Shown here one piece after another: positions 8,501 to 18,460 of a stretch of DNA of 64,000 nucleotides. How positions within the stretch are numbered: the first letter of the stretch is position 1; each line of letters opens with the position of its first letter. Location of the stretch: positions 216,174,208 to 216,238,207 of the forward strand of contig OV884058.1 in the NCBI GenBank assembly GCA_930367215.1, read 5' to 3'. The notes beneath the pieces were generated by a model. It did not search any database. It had not been told where the DNA came from and saw nothing but the letters and a program-made list of their open reading frames with translations. The DNA comes from Pollenia angustigena (Eukaryota > Arthropoda > Insecta > Diptera > Polleniidae). The position numbers were made by a program, and so were the translations under genes.

Positions 8501-11500
8501 AGTATTTCTGTGGAAAGCAATCGTCAAATATGGACCGATACAAATAAAATTTGTCAAGATGATTTGAATTGAAATAAAATAAGTCTGGTCAAAATTTGAT
8601 CTAAAAACCAACGTAATAAAATGGTTTATAGGCAGAAATACTCTTCTGAGAAAGAAGTTTGTTTGGGGGCCATATGAAATTATGGACCGATTCTGACCAT
8701 TTTCAGTAGGCTTTGTCGTTATGAATTGAAACCTATGTACAAATTTTTATCGAATTACCTTAAATAAGCGACCTGTACGTTGCGCACAAAGTTAGATCGA
8801 GAAACAACCAGCTGGACGGAGTGACATTGTTAAATCGACTCAGAAAGTGATTCTCAAATTTATGATAAAATTTCGTGGATATTTTTTATTTTTTTTTTAA
8901 TTGTACCAAAAATGGATGAACTGTACCAATAAAGTTTCGTTTGTACTAAATTTGGTACAATTCTATCACAAATCCTATCAGTGGTATGAGTACAACAAAA
9001 TTATGTCGAATAGATTTTATAAAAAAATCATTGAAAATGATACGACTTATAAAGTTTATAAAAACCCTACCGGTGATTGAACTAGTACCTAACTAGTACT
9101 AAACAAGTACAAAAATATTCAGTACTAGTTCTCAACTATTGGTTCTAAGCGTGTACTAGTACACTTGGACCACATTGGGACCACATAAGAAACAGTTTGT
9201 TACTAGTTCTTGTGTATACAAAAAATGACCATTTTGCATTAAAAATGGCATAAATAAATGATTTCTAATCAAATTTAAGAAGCAGAATCCAAATACAAAT
9301 ATGTAATCGAATTTCAGTTTTGTTGCACAAAAATTCTATCAGCTATAAGTGGTGCAATTGTACTACATCAAGCACAGGTTAGTTTTTTTTTTTTAATTTA
9401 ACGCCCTTAGCACCAGTACCTCTTGTTCTAGGAACTATACTAGTGGCATTTTGACAATTAACTCTTAATATACTGCATGGAACTAAACAAACGTACACTA
9501 CTGCAGTACTGTTACTTTTTTAATTTAATTACCGATATCGTTAAGTAACGAGAAATCTCGGTTACTTTAACGAATTTGTTAATCTCTTTTTTTAATAAAC
9601 AAATATTTTTGCTTAGAAATATTGACGACAAATATCGGTAAAAATATAAGAATGTCAAAGTTGAAGTTTTTTAAATTTAATAAAAACAAATAAAATAACT
9701 TTTTTCCTTCTTTTATTTACACATTTTAAAGGTCAAATTAAACAAAATATAAGATTTATTAATAAAAACATTTTAAATATTTTTTATAACTAGGCCCTGG
9801 CCGGCAGGTTACCATGACATGTTTCGATCGCAACCACTCGATCTCCTCAGTTGAATTTGCCGTCTTACGTGGTCTTACTGCCGGCCTGTGTTCGAGCCCC
9901 AGCCACGGTCAAGAATGAAAGATTATCCATGACAATTTTAATTAATTTTCATGTTGTAAAATTCCTTTCTTTCATAAAAATAATTTAATGAAAATTAAAT
10001 TTGATGAACTTAAGCCTAATTATAAAAAATATTGAAAATTTGGATTAAAAACCATAAATAGTTCAACAAAATAACCAGAATACTGATTATTGTTAAATCT
10101 TGGGCACGAGCTCTATGTGTACATGTGTCCTTCAAGTTGTGCTGAAGAAGGTCAACAGAAAAAAGAAAGACAAAAATGAAAAAACAAAAAAAATGTACTT
10201 TGGATTTCAAGAAGAATTCTTGACAAAAATACGAGAAAACAGAAGTAAGGAAAAAACATGTAAAATCAATTAAAATGGATAATCATTCAGAAAAGCAAAT
10301 TTCAATCTACCAAAGGTTAAAATACAATTTGGTTTAAGGATTGATGTTTGACTATTGACGTCAGCAGTCGTCGATGGCTGCGAGTGTAAGACGGCAAATC
10401 CATCTGAGGAGATCGAGTGGTTGCGATCGAAACATGTCATGGTAACCTGCCAGCCAGGGTTCGAGCCCCAGCCGCGGTCAAGAATGAAAGATTATCAATG
10501 AAAATTTTAATTAATTTACATGTTGTAAAATTCCTTTCTTTCATAAAAATAATTTAATGAAAATTAAATTTGATGAACTTAAGCCTAATTATAAAAAATA
10601 TTGAAAATTTGGATTAAAAACCATGAATAGTCCAACAAAATAACCACAATACTGATTATCAGGGCAAGGAAGTTCATGCACTTAAAATCGCAAAATATGC
10701 GCATAAAACATGCACTAAAAATCGCAAAATATGAAAAAACTTTTTTAAAACTGCATAAAGTTTGGCTTGTATTTTTCGCCGATTTGACCTTCTACTTTTC
10801 TTATTTGAACGACAGCATGACGCTTCAACCGTGTTCAACCGAGGTGTTCAATGATTTAAACCCCTGGAGTTCGGTTATTGTCTCGACTAGAAACCCATTG
10901 TTTAAGTGAATAAATTCGAATTGAGCCTTTGTATTAGGTACGTTTAAAATATTGTTTACTTTTTATAGCGACTGCATTATTTTCGTTAAAATTATTTACC
11001 ACATCCTTAAATTCTTCAAAATTTTTGGCATAATACTCCATCTTGTTATACATGCTTGAAACGCGAAGGTGACTTTAAAAACTTGCATGTATGGCATGAG
11101 CTTAGCATGTGACATGTTACATTGTTGGGTAAGATACCTTTAAAAAATGTCAAGTAGAGCAACATTTTATTTTTATTTAAGTCTTCTAAAAGAGAAATTG
11201 AGTCTTTGAAAGTTCGAGCTAATGAAGCATGATTCATTCACCTTTTCCAACTTTACAATATTAAACAAAAATTTGTGTTTACTCTGTTCTTCTTCGGCAT
11301 TCAAGATCCCAACAATTACGTATACCACGAAACGTCCTTCAGTGTCCATTGTTTCGTCAATAGACAGCCACAAATTATGTGGCTTAATCCTTTCAACAAC
11401 GTCACATAGTTCTATAGTGTACAACTTGACGAGATAAGTTTTTCTAAGGGTTGTTTCCGTAGGATTGGTTGGTATATTTGTTTAAAGAAATTCTAAAATT

Positions 11501-14500
11501 TTGGTTGATTAGCTTATATAAAGGTATATCTGCAGACACCAGAGCATCACACAATTCCAAACAAATTTTACTAGTTTTATCCTCAGAAGTTGATTTTCTT
11601 GAAACTGAAGTTTGCGAAACGTTTTCATAAATCATAAATCTGTGTGTTTCTGGCTTTGAATGTGCTGATTTACTACAAATTTTTAAATGAAACACCTTTT
11701 TGTAAACTTTGCAAAAAAGTACTTTTCCATCTATTTTGAAGACTCAAAAACACACGTTTTTAAAATATTATTTTTTGATATTTTTTCTTTTGGCATTTTT
11801 TTTTTTCCTTAAAACCAATTTGTTTTATCAATACTTTTTGGATTTTAGGTCATACTTACAGCGTAAATCCAAAATATTCTGTTTAATTCTTTTTTTTTTC
11901 GCCGAACGTTATTTTTATTTGAGGCTTTTTCAAGTAAAAAAAAACCGTAAACAAAATGAAATGTCAAAAAAATTTTATTGTTACTTCTACAATTATGTAC
12001 ACAATTATACAAATTGTATAATTTTTAAAATTTGTTAAACATGGCTACAAAAGGTGCTACTTTTTAAAAGTAAAAGAAACAAGGTGAAATTATAATAAAA
12101 TGTAGGTAATTCAGTACCAAACACCAACATGTTGTTGCTTTTGCTCCTTGAAAATGTCAGAGTTAGCAGATTTTCCCATACTTTTTTGACAGCTTCAGGG
12201 CTGAAACAACTATAACTAGCTGATCCACTGACTACACCTTATAAAGAATTCGCCTTGAACAGAAAGATATTTTCTAAACAAAAAACTAAGAAGAGAGCAA
12301 TTTTTTTTTATAAATATTACAAAATATGAAGAAAAATTTGAATTTATAACAAAATATCCCAAAATATGACGAAAAATATGCATTTATAATAAAATATGCA
12401 AAAACATGCAATTAAAGCAAAATATGCAAAAATATGCACTAACAAATTGATGCCATTTTACTGGAAACATTGTGATTCGCAAATATATTAACTTTAGGTG
12501 GGTCTCAGAGTAACGACAACAAACATGCATTTGCATGAAGTCCCTTGCCCTGCTGATTATTAATAAAAAAAAATATAAATAAACTTGCTTGTAAATTTTT
12601 TTTTAATAAAACATAAATGACATCGAGTTAATATTGGTTATATTTCGCAACAAATGGGTAAGTTTCAAATCTTTTTATATACGTTTAGGAAAAAAGTTCA
12701 AGGTGCTTGAGCCACTCTGGCACAACATTCTGCTCATAATTTTTACACCCAGGATATTATGTATTTGTGCTTATGTGTTTTACACATTTAATTGTTGGTT
12801 CCACCCCACATGTTAGTATACCTGGCTGGCTGGTTGTCTATCTAAGCTAACCTTGTGCGCAAATTTCTTTCCGGAATAGAGTTTTTGTGCCCATAAACCG
12901 TCTTGTTTTGTAGGTATTTAAGTCTTATTAAGACCACCAACATTTCATGGTCAGCTAAATGAGCATAGCAAATTTAATTGGAATCGGTCGGTTTCACAGT
13001 AACATCACGTGAGCCCAGAAAATAGGCTACTTTTTCAATAGGGGCAGGGCAAGTGATACCCTCCATAGGATGCCAATATTAAATATCGCATATTAAGAGT
13101 AGCACCCATTTTCTTGAACTTTTTGTAGCAGGATCGTCGGAGCCAGAACATTTAAATATGATAGCAGCAGGGGAAGTGGGACCCCGCATAGGATGCCAAT
13201 GTAAATTATCGCATACCTTAGGAACTGCAGGGAAGTGGGTGTTATATTGAGAATGTTTAAACTTGGTAGGAGTCATTCTAATTATAAACTACACCTAGCA
13301 GTAACCCATAGAACGAAAATAATTAATACCGCATATCGGCAGACAAAAGTCTTCAGGCTTTGTATGACCCATTCTTATGGTAATTTACACCTTTAAAAAA
13401 AATGAATGGGGTAGTTGCAGGGGAAGCAATTAATATGTATATAAAAATTAAAATTCGTATGTTTCTGTGATTGTTCCGGATTTTGCTGAAATTTTCACAG
13501 TCATTTCCTGGTCACCCGGTCACAAAGCATACAGAGATGAAAAAAGTGACGCATGAAAAATGCCTAAATCATTTGCGAGGAAAGCTTTCGAAGAAAGAGA
13601 AAGAAACCGTTTTTTGGTAGTGAAGTGGCAATGTGTAAAAACTGGCCGCTACTATCAACACAAATTGCGTAATCAAAACAAAAAATGCAAAAAGGGCAGC
13701 TTTCGAAGAAAAAAAACAGAAAAAAATACAATATTTTCTTTCTCGTGACGCCTCTGTGTGCTCTGTGACCCGGTGTTAAAGTAAAAGCTTCCGAATTCGG
13801 AATAAATAGTTTAGTTATTAATACAAAATATCTTGCAAAAAGCAAGCTAGACTAAACCCACAGAAAAACATGTTAAAGTAAATTCACCTCCAACAAAACT
13901 ATTTTTAAAGAACATATTTAACATATTTTGTTTAATTTAACCATATTATTGTCACCGACAACCATATTATGGTTAAATTAGTCATCCGTCAAGAACATAC
14001 AACCATATTATGGTTGCCTCTAAACATGTTATGGTTAAAAATAACTAAAATATGTTTAACACTTATAATAAATAGCTTGGTTGATTTCCAACGATTACTC
14101 TTGGAAATGATTTTAAAACAAATTATTGTCATATTTAACCATAACATGTTTAGAAGCAAATATAATATGGTTATGGATTATTGATAGAGGACTAATTTAA
14201 CCATAATATGGTTGTCTGTGATAATAATATGGTTAAATTATACATAAAATTTTTAAAATTTTCTTTAAATATATTTTTGTTGGAAGTGACCATATTTAAA
14301 CACGTTTTTTCTCTGCGTGTAGAAAAGGACAATATAAATGTCTAAATATCTGAAAAAGGACAAAAGGTAATTTTGGTATTTAGGGGTAGCAAAGCGCACC
14401 GGATTTGACTAGTAGCTTATAAAAAGTAACTTTTATTAAAGCTTCTATGTCATCTCATAGTAGTAATCATAGAAATAGCAGTAGATATTTAGATAATAAT

Positions 14501-16459
14501 TGGCATTGAAATCTTTTATGTAAATTCTAACCTCACAACAGACCATTTTTGGCGGAAATATGATTTCCCATAGGTCATTAATACTTCGGTTTATGGTCGG
14601 GCTTCATCGACTCTACTATCTTACTTTTTTAACAGTAAAAATTGGCTTATTTAATTTACATTTTTAATCTTATAACAGAATATTTATTACGTTATTATTT
14701 AACAAATGCTTTTTTCTTGTCATCAGCTACCGATATTGTTACCGATAAAAATTGTTAAATTTTCATTACAGAATAGCTCTTAACTACAATTATCGTCAAC
14801 TAACGAATTTTGACTACGAAAATTTGTCGTTAAAAAGTTACAGAATTTCAGAACAGAAATACTTTTAATATAATCAATAACCTAGTAAAAACTTCGCTTA
14901 CTTTTACAAAATTAATAGCTTCTTTCACTTATTATTTAGTAGTTTTCTTCTATAACTACTTCTGTAACATCTTCTATGACTACTTTTTTCTGGATGTGTG
15001 TGGTTAAAAAAATAATGACTAACATTTGAATGCGTTCATTTAGGGACATTAGACTGGTCGCATCTTGTATGGGATTTTTTTTTAATTTAATTGTTTGCGC
15101 TGCTTAAAATATGAGGTTTGGCGTAAGAAATCATGATCTAATTTTTCAGGTCAATCCGACGGTGCCTAGCCGTGCCGGGTGGGGCCCAAAGTTCCCCATA
15201 TTATAAAAAAAAACATCTTTTCTATCAGATCTTTATAGTTGTACTAGTTGAAAAGCCGAAAATCAGAAATATGGCTTCGTTACGATCTTCCGCAGAGAAA
15301 GTACTTCAAGTGTGCCAAATTTCAGCTTCCTATGTCATCAGATGGCTTCAGGAAGTTGCGGAAAGAATAGAACATACATACATGCAAACATTCTGACAGA
15401 CTAAGAAATTATATATTGTATAGATAGATTAACATATCGATGCCTTACTTCCTCAACCTCGTAACTTAAAAATACGGTTTTGACTTTTTCATATCAAACG
15501 ACTGTATTTTTTGTGTTCTAACACTGCAACAACTTATTATTTCAAAACAATTTACATAGATGAAATTTAAATTTAATAATTCCATTTTAACTTTAACCCA
15601 AACACCGAAGAATGCAAAGATAAAACGTTTTTGTTTTCTCTCCTAAAAAGTTGTATTTTTTAAGATACGAGGTTGAGAAAGTAAGGCATCGATATGTTCG
15701 CGCAACTAAAAAACGCTTTAGCTCATTGAAAAACTAAAAAAAACCGAAATTAGGCAATAAAATTTACTTTAAGAAAGGTAAATTATGGACCGATCTTCAC
15801 GAAATTGCACTTTATCATTTATAGTCCTATAAAACTGTGACGTACCAAATTTTGCTTCGCTAGCGTTGTTTTTTACGGTTTTAGGCGTACTAAACTGTTT
15901 TCGGGAGTAGTGTTTATATGGGGCTTAGGGTAAATTATGGACGGATCTTCACGAAATTTAGCAGCGTGATTTCCAGTCAAATAAAACAAATTTTTGCAAA
16001 ATCTTATTTCATTCCGTGCTTTGTTCCAGCATTTTTGTTATTTTTTGTAACAAAATTATTAATTTTTTTAGGTGGTGGATCCACATTTTGATTCATAGCT
16101 CTGGTCCTACTAAGCCGATTTTGCTGGCTTTCAATCCCAAATTGCTTAGGATAACTGCAAGCAATTTGGCACCAAGTTCATTTGTTCATTTCTTTTGAGT
16201 TGTTCGAAAGTGAGCGTGTTTTCAACAGACGGACAGACAGACGGACATGGCTAAATCGACTTAGAATTACTCAAGGACCCAGAATATATATACTTTATGG
16301 GGTCTGAGTTGAATGATAAAAAAGTTTCACACGGAATGACAAACTTAATATACCCTCTTCACAACTAATTGTGGTGGAGAGTGTAAAAAATTGCGATCAG
16401 TCTAAGGGACATCCCTTGTAAAATTCATCGGTTCTTTCATTAGAACTGTAAGTAGTGCT

Positions 16460-16495
<36 letters not shown>

Positions 16496-17400
16496 ATTAC
16501 TAAACACATTATTTTGTAGGCGAAGTTTTTACTGGGAAGTAATTCAGAGTCTAACTGCCTATTTCATGATGTCACTCGAACGCTTTCGTTCGCACAAATT
16601 ACATTTAAAACCAAAACAAATTTTGAGAGTTTTTTTTTTTTTTTTTTGTTTTACATGTAATTTGTGTAATTGTTTACAACCGCCAGAAACAAATGTGTTG
16701 GATACAAAAACATTATTTCACTTGAAATTTAACACTTAACACTTACTCTTCCCCACCGCTTCATGGAAACTACCTTCGTACATGAAATTATCTTTAGCGC
16801 CTTTGCGAAATATTTCTGAAAAAATTCAACAGAATGTTAAACATTATTAATATATAAATGAATCATCTCAAATTACTGGGAAGTTTATCCAAATCATTCT
16901 GATGTGAATAATTAAGCTGTTCTTTGCCTGTTTTAAAACTCGTGTAAAAATTCTCGGAATCCCTTATTAAATGCATGCGAAATGTATTCTTCACTGGCAA
17001 GTTCAAAATAAATTTTTTTAATTTTATCTCATCACTTACTGAAATGCTATAAAATAGTTTAAATAAAGTTATTAGGAAAACAAAATGAAATATTTATGAA
17101 TATTATTATTATTTTATTCTCTTACCTCCAATTTCACCAAGTTCAGTTAAAACAAACTATTACTTTGACTTTCAGTTAACAATACGTTTATACTGGTAGT
17201 TAATTATAACTGAACTTGGCGAAATTGGGGTTCATATAAAAAATAGTTGTAATTAAAAATGAATTAAACAGTTTCAATTTAAAATTATTTTTAACTTACC
17301 TGTTCGTATTTGCAATTGAAGGTTTGTTTGTTTTATGGCTTTGATTGTTAGTTTTATTTAATTTGCCGAACTTTTTGTTAAATTGCTTAAAAATTTTCAT
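5372..17400 (-). CDS. Sugar-type gustatory receptor (Gr5a/Gr61a/Gr64 clade), first four exons
   Basis: Insect sugar receptors are seven-pass membrane proteins that form ligand-gated cation channels in taste neurons. Four minus-strand segments with consensus GT and AG borders join in phase: 17300-17400, 16877-17046, 16747-16815 and 5372-5563. The joined product (about 177 residues) has a polar N-terminal cytoplasmic region, then GSFHEAVGK-IFLMAELFG-IMPVYGI, the family's typical entry into the first membrane helix (the known pattern is FHxAV..PVxxLAQxFxxMPVxGI). A second helix follows (WYCLILIFVMIFDTSL), ending ...GSISFNNI. Intron 3 is 11,183 bp of transposons. About 60 percent of a normal receptor (helices 3-7) is missing and should lie left of position 1, or the gene is broken. 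The paralogue cannot be named. Family assignment comes from motif memory, not a search. Confidence 0.72.
5947..6005 (+). ncRNA. Type I hammerhead ribozyme, array 1 unit 1
   Basis: The order is GGCA-AAT-CCAT (stem I), CTGAGGA, GATCG/CGATC (stem II, loop AGTGGTTG), GAAA, CATGTC, ATGG-TAACC-TGCC (stem I). Stem III is ACA/TGU with no loop, so activity is expected mainly from a double hammerhead across adjacent units. Predicted cleavage is after GUC, between 5992 and 5993. All core positions match the known consensus CUGANGA...GAAA...NUH. Confidence 0.87.
6516..6574 (+). ncRNA. Type I hammerhead ribozyme, array 1 unit 2
   Basis: Identical in core and stems to unit 1. Predicted cleavage lies between 6561 and 6562, which would release a 569-nt monomer together with the unit 1 site. 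Confidence 0.87.
7088..7146 (+). ncRNA. Type I hammerhead ribozyme, array 1 unit 3
   Basis: Intact core and stems. Predicted cleavage lies between 7133 and 7134. Confidence 0.87.
7661..7719 (+). ncRNA. Type I hammerhead ribozyme, array 1 unit 4
   Basis: Intact core and stems. Predicted cleavage lies between 7706 and 7707. Confidence 0.87.
7955..8428. mobile_element. Foldback MITE, copy 1 (CTCTGCGTGTA end)
   Basis: A long imperfect palindrome whose arms carry AACATGTTTAAATATGG, TCACCTCCAACAATACTATG and ACCATATTATG motifs. It ends CTCTGCGTGTA on the right. The left tip is worn. A second copy lies at 13859-14321. Non-coding. Confidence 0.65.
8429..9756. other. Intronic repeat-derived sequence, unresolved
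   Basis: Part (about 8600-8870) resembles the widespread fly repeat carrying ATGGACCGAT and AAATCGACTCAGAAAG, a distant relative of 15780-16388. Around 9060-9200 there is a cluster of ACTAGTAC motifs, and around 9530-9650 inverted CCGATAT motifs. No exon was recognised. Confidence 0.4.
9803..9861 (-). ncRNA. Degenerate hammerhead ribozyme in the inverted fragment of array 2
   Basis: On the minus strand CTGAGGA, stem II GATCG/CGATC, GAAA and ATGTC are intact. The stem I strand before the core reads TCAA instead of CCAT and cannot pair with ATGG. It is likely weak or inactive. It is the only hammerhead in the sense orientation of receptor intron 3. Confidence 0.6.
10393..10451 (+). ncRNA. Type I hammerhead ribozyme, array 2
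   Basis: Same core and stems as array 1 (CCAT/ATGG, GATCG/CGATC, GAAA, ACATGT, GGCA/TGCC). Predicted cleavage lies between 10438 and 10439. It is followed by GGTTCGAGCCC. Confidence 0.82.
10660..12552. mobile_element. hAT transposon inserted at the end of array 2
   Basis: The terminal repeats CAGGGCAAGGAAGTTCATGC and, inverted, CAGGGCAAGGGACTTCATGC are flanked by a perfect 8-bp duplication, CTGATTAT (10652-10659 and 12553-12560). Sub-terminal regions are dense in AAATATGCA motifs, typical hAT transposase-binding repeats. A broken transposase lies inside on the minus strand. It is younger than array 2. Confidence 0.88.
11040..11720 (-). pseudogene. hAT transposase remnant (CGGBP1-like subgroup)
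   Basis: Minus-strand pieces in several frames read in order: KVLFCKVYKKV (worn zinc-finger region), SKPETHRF, CLELCDALVSADIPLYKLIN (about 11520-11570), TNQS, VVERIKPHNLWLSIDETMDTEGR (split here: the IDET-MDTEGR part holds the expected catalytic Asp) and VIVGILNAEEE, KLEKVN. Further on are FKDSISLL and HVTCH-like remnants. This order matches hAT transposases related to CGG-binding protein 1. Several frameshifts and a missing C-terminal half make it non-functional. Confidence 0.65.
12570..13512. repeat. Intronic sequence with a degenerate direct repeat of about 126 bp
   Basis: CATAGGATGCCAAT plus flanking sequence occurs at about 13066 and 13191, in two diverged direct copies (each with ATCGCATA and a G-rich GGGGMAAGTG lead). 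A fly repeat-like stretch (AAACCGTCTTG...TAAGTCTTATTAAGACC) precedes it. No coding function is seen. Confidence 0.4.
13513..13775. mobile_element. MITE with CACCSGGTCACARAGC terminal repeats
   Basis: The left end CACCCGGTCACAAAGCATAC faces an inverted right end, CACCGGGTCACAGAGCACAC. A second inverted block (GTGACGC / GCGTCAC) lies inside. About 263 bp, non-coding, no clear target duplication. Open frames across it are by-products of the inverted repeat. Confidence 0.6.
13859..14321. mobile_element. Foldback MITE, copy 2 (CTCTGCGTGTA end)
   Basis: Same family as 7955-8428: CCTCCAACA / TGTTGGA(A/G)G arms, ACCATATTATGG repeats and the right tip CTCTGCGTGTA. The left tip reads CCCACAGAAAAACATG, a worn version of the inverted right tip. 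Confidence 0.65.
14322..14880. other. Intronic AT-rich sequence, nothing recognised
   Basis: No terminal repeat pair, exon or RNA motif was found. It contains a mirrored AATTGTTAAATTTTCATTAC / TTGTCGTTAA theme that may be old repeat sequence. Confidence 0.3.
14881..16536. mobile_element. CCCAGT-family element, copy 1
   Basis: The left end CCTAGTAAAAACTTCGC and the inverted right end CCCAGTAAAAACTTCGCC are flanked on both sides by AA, a possible 2-bp target duplication. Inside lies the repeat at 15780-16388. The arms match copies 2 (19647-30094) and 3 (57530-58809), including AATAGCTTC near one end and CCAATGAATTTTACAAGGG near the other. No transposase was recognised in any copy. Confidence 0.7.
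15780..16388 (+). repeat. Interspersed fly repeat (GTAAATTATGGACCGAT ... GTGGTGGAG end)
   Basis: Nearly identical to the right part of 50790-51842. It has two units of the GTAAATTATGGACCGAT repeat (about 153 bp), a middle segment with GGTGGTGGATCCACATTTTG, the conserved GACGGACATGGCT...ATCGACTTAGAATT block, and the end TAATATACCCTC...CACAACTAATTGTGG. Such ends occur widely in fly genomes. The element class is not known to me. Confidence 0.6.
16747..16815 (-). CDS. Receptor exon 3
   Basis: A 69-nt exon bordered by the acceptor TTTTTTCAG and the donor GTAAGTG. It encodes IFRKGAKDNFMYEGSFHEAVGK, written here without a break only to show its end: the family-typical FHEAV segment just before the first membrane helix. 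The 61-bp intron between exons 2 and 3 has the usual fly length and pyrimidine tract. Confidence 0.78.
16877..17046 (-). CDS. Receptor exon 2
   Basis: The acceptor TATTTTATAG precedes C + 56 codons + A, followed by the donor GTAATT. It encodes the polar N-terminal segment ISVSDEIKLKKF ... NDLDKLP. The last A pairs with AA of exon 3 to make Lys. If unspliced, the frame would stop a few codons later. Another AG inside the exon (CAG at 17039-17041) would shift the phase relative to exon 1, so the upstream acceptor is preferred. Confidence 0.65.
17128..17228. repeat. Short inverted repeat in receptor intron 1
   Basis: CCAATTTCACCAAGTTCAGTT (17128-17148) pairs with AACTGAACTTGGCGAAATTGG (17208-17228), a hairpin with 20 of 21 pairs and a 59-nt loop. 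The AACTGAACTTGGTGAAATT motif recurs at about 19241-19259, so this is probably the tip of a repeat family rather than a gene-specific element. Confidence 0.6.
17300..17400 (-). CDS. Receptor exon 1 (start codon)
   Basis: ATG at 17400-17398 opens 33 codons of a basic, polar leader (MKIFKQFNKKFGKLNK...). The exon ends in AG at the donor CAG|GTAAGT, a perfect consensus. The two leftover bases join the single C that opens exon 2, completing a Ser codon. This start was chosen because the donor and phase agree. The short N-terminal exon itself is not conserved enough to confirm. Confidence 0.55.
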
Positions 17401-17431
17401 TTCGCTCAAATCAATATGTACGCGCACGAAG

Positions 17432-17439
17432 GTTTATAT
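17432..17439 (-). promoter_or_regulatory. TATA-like site upstream of the receptor start
   Basis: On the minus strand TATATAAA lies about 32-39 bp upstream of the ATG. If it is the core promoter, the 5' leader would be only about ten bases, so an upstream promoter or non-coding exon is also possible. Confidence 0.3.
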
Positions 17440-18460
17440 AAAAGCTCTTAATAACTTGAAAAATATTGTTCTCGTTTTAAAGATACTTTTCCAAATGCTT
17501 GATATTTTTGTTTTCTATTTTGTGTGGGTGCTTTTTAAGTTCTTAATCTGCCACTCCATTGTTTTCTTATTGCTATAATTATCATTAAAAAAAACTAATA
17601 TTTCATATTAAACGCTAGTGACACGAACATTTTAAACTTTAAACACAAATACAGTGTAATTTGCAAAAAAGAAGGGTTGTTCTGCAAGGATTTGTGCAAA
17701 AACGACAATATTAAAACATTAGCATGTTTAGAAGTGCTGACAGAGATAGAAAATTCAAAAAGTACCAATTAATTTTAAATTTTTATCGGAACCAAAAAAA
17801 AATTAGGTGATAGAAAATATTAAAAAAAAAACTTTACTTTCTTAAACAAAAAACAATTAAATAAATAAAGTACACCACAGAGTTTAGAGAAAAATGTTCA
17901 AGAGCTTACCCTATTCAAGACCAATGGGCAATCGTGAACCCGCCAGAACAAAATTATCCCCAGAGGAACGCGAACTGACACCAAAGTAGTCTCATGATAG
18001 GTCTTTGGCGGTAGAGACCGGTTCAAGTTTTAACATTTTCTATGAAAAAGACCTATCACTTTTACATGGGGTTGTCATCGCAGGGGGTCAATTGACTCCA
18101 TTCGACCAGTCATACATCTATCCTCAATGAACGTGTTTAGTGTTTGTTACAACAATGTGCATAGTATTATTTTAATACAATATTTGTTCGATAAAATGTA
18201 GTATTATTTCAATAAAACAAGTCCTAGAGCTAAATTTAAGAACCTAATTATAGAAAGTCCCAAAAAATGTTCATTCATTAATTTTTCTACCTTTTTGCTC
18301 TTCATATACCAGTTAAATAATTGGGTCCCCTTTCATTGGTCATGAGTTCTTTCTTTCTTTTTGAACTTGTTCTGTTTTCACAAGGCCTAGGACCAAGTCT
18401 GTTGAAAATTATTAAATTTAGTTAAGATTTTCCAGACCCCAGTTTTCAGCTTTTGCGTAA
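17440..18460. other. Sequence upstream of the receptor gene, no gene recognised
   Basis: AT-rich. Short frames here show no family resemblance. It may contain the distal receptor promoter, but no specific element can be supported. Confidence 0.35.

Larger units (their letters stand above)
9769..10656 (+). mobile_element. Ribozyme array 2: one full unit plus a partial and an inverted fragment
   Basis: From about 9882 the sequence follows the hammerhead unit in plus orientation (period 569, measured on ACTGATTATTG), about 80-90 percent similar to array 1 by eye. A ribozyme piece in inverted orientation precedes it at 9797-9870. The right end is CAATACTGAT, the same terminus as arrays 1 and 3. 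After allowing for the hAT inserted at 10660, the array is flanked by the 12-bp repeat TATTAATAAAAA (9757-9768 and 12558-12569). Confidence 0.78.

Noticed and set aside
11709..12038. 109-codon plus-strand frame
   Set aside because: Phe/Lys-rich translation of A and T runs inside a hAT element.
13560..13845. Overlapping frames on both strands
   Set aside because: Produced by the inverted repeats of the MITE at 13513-13775.
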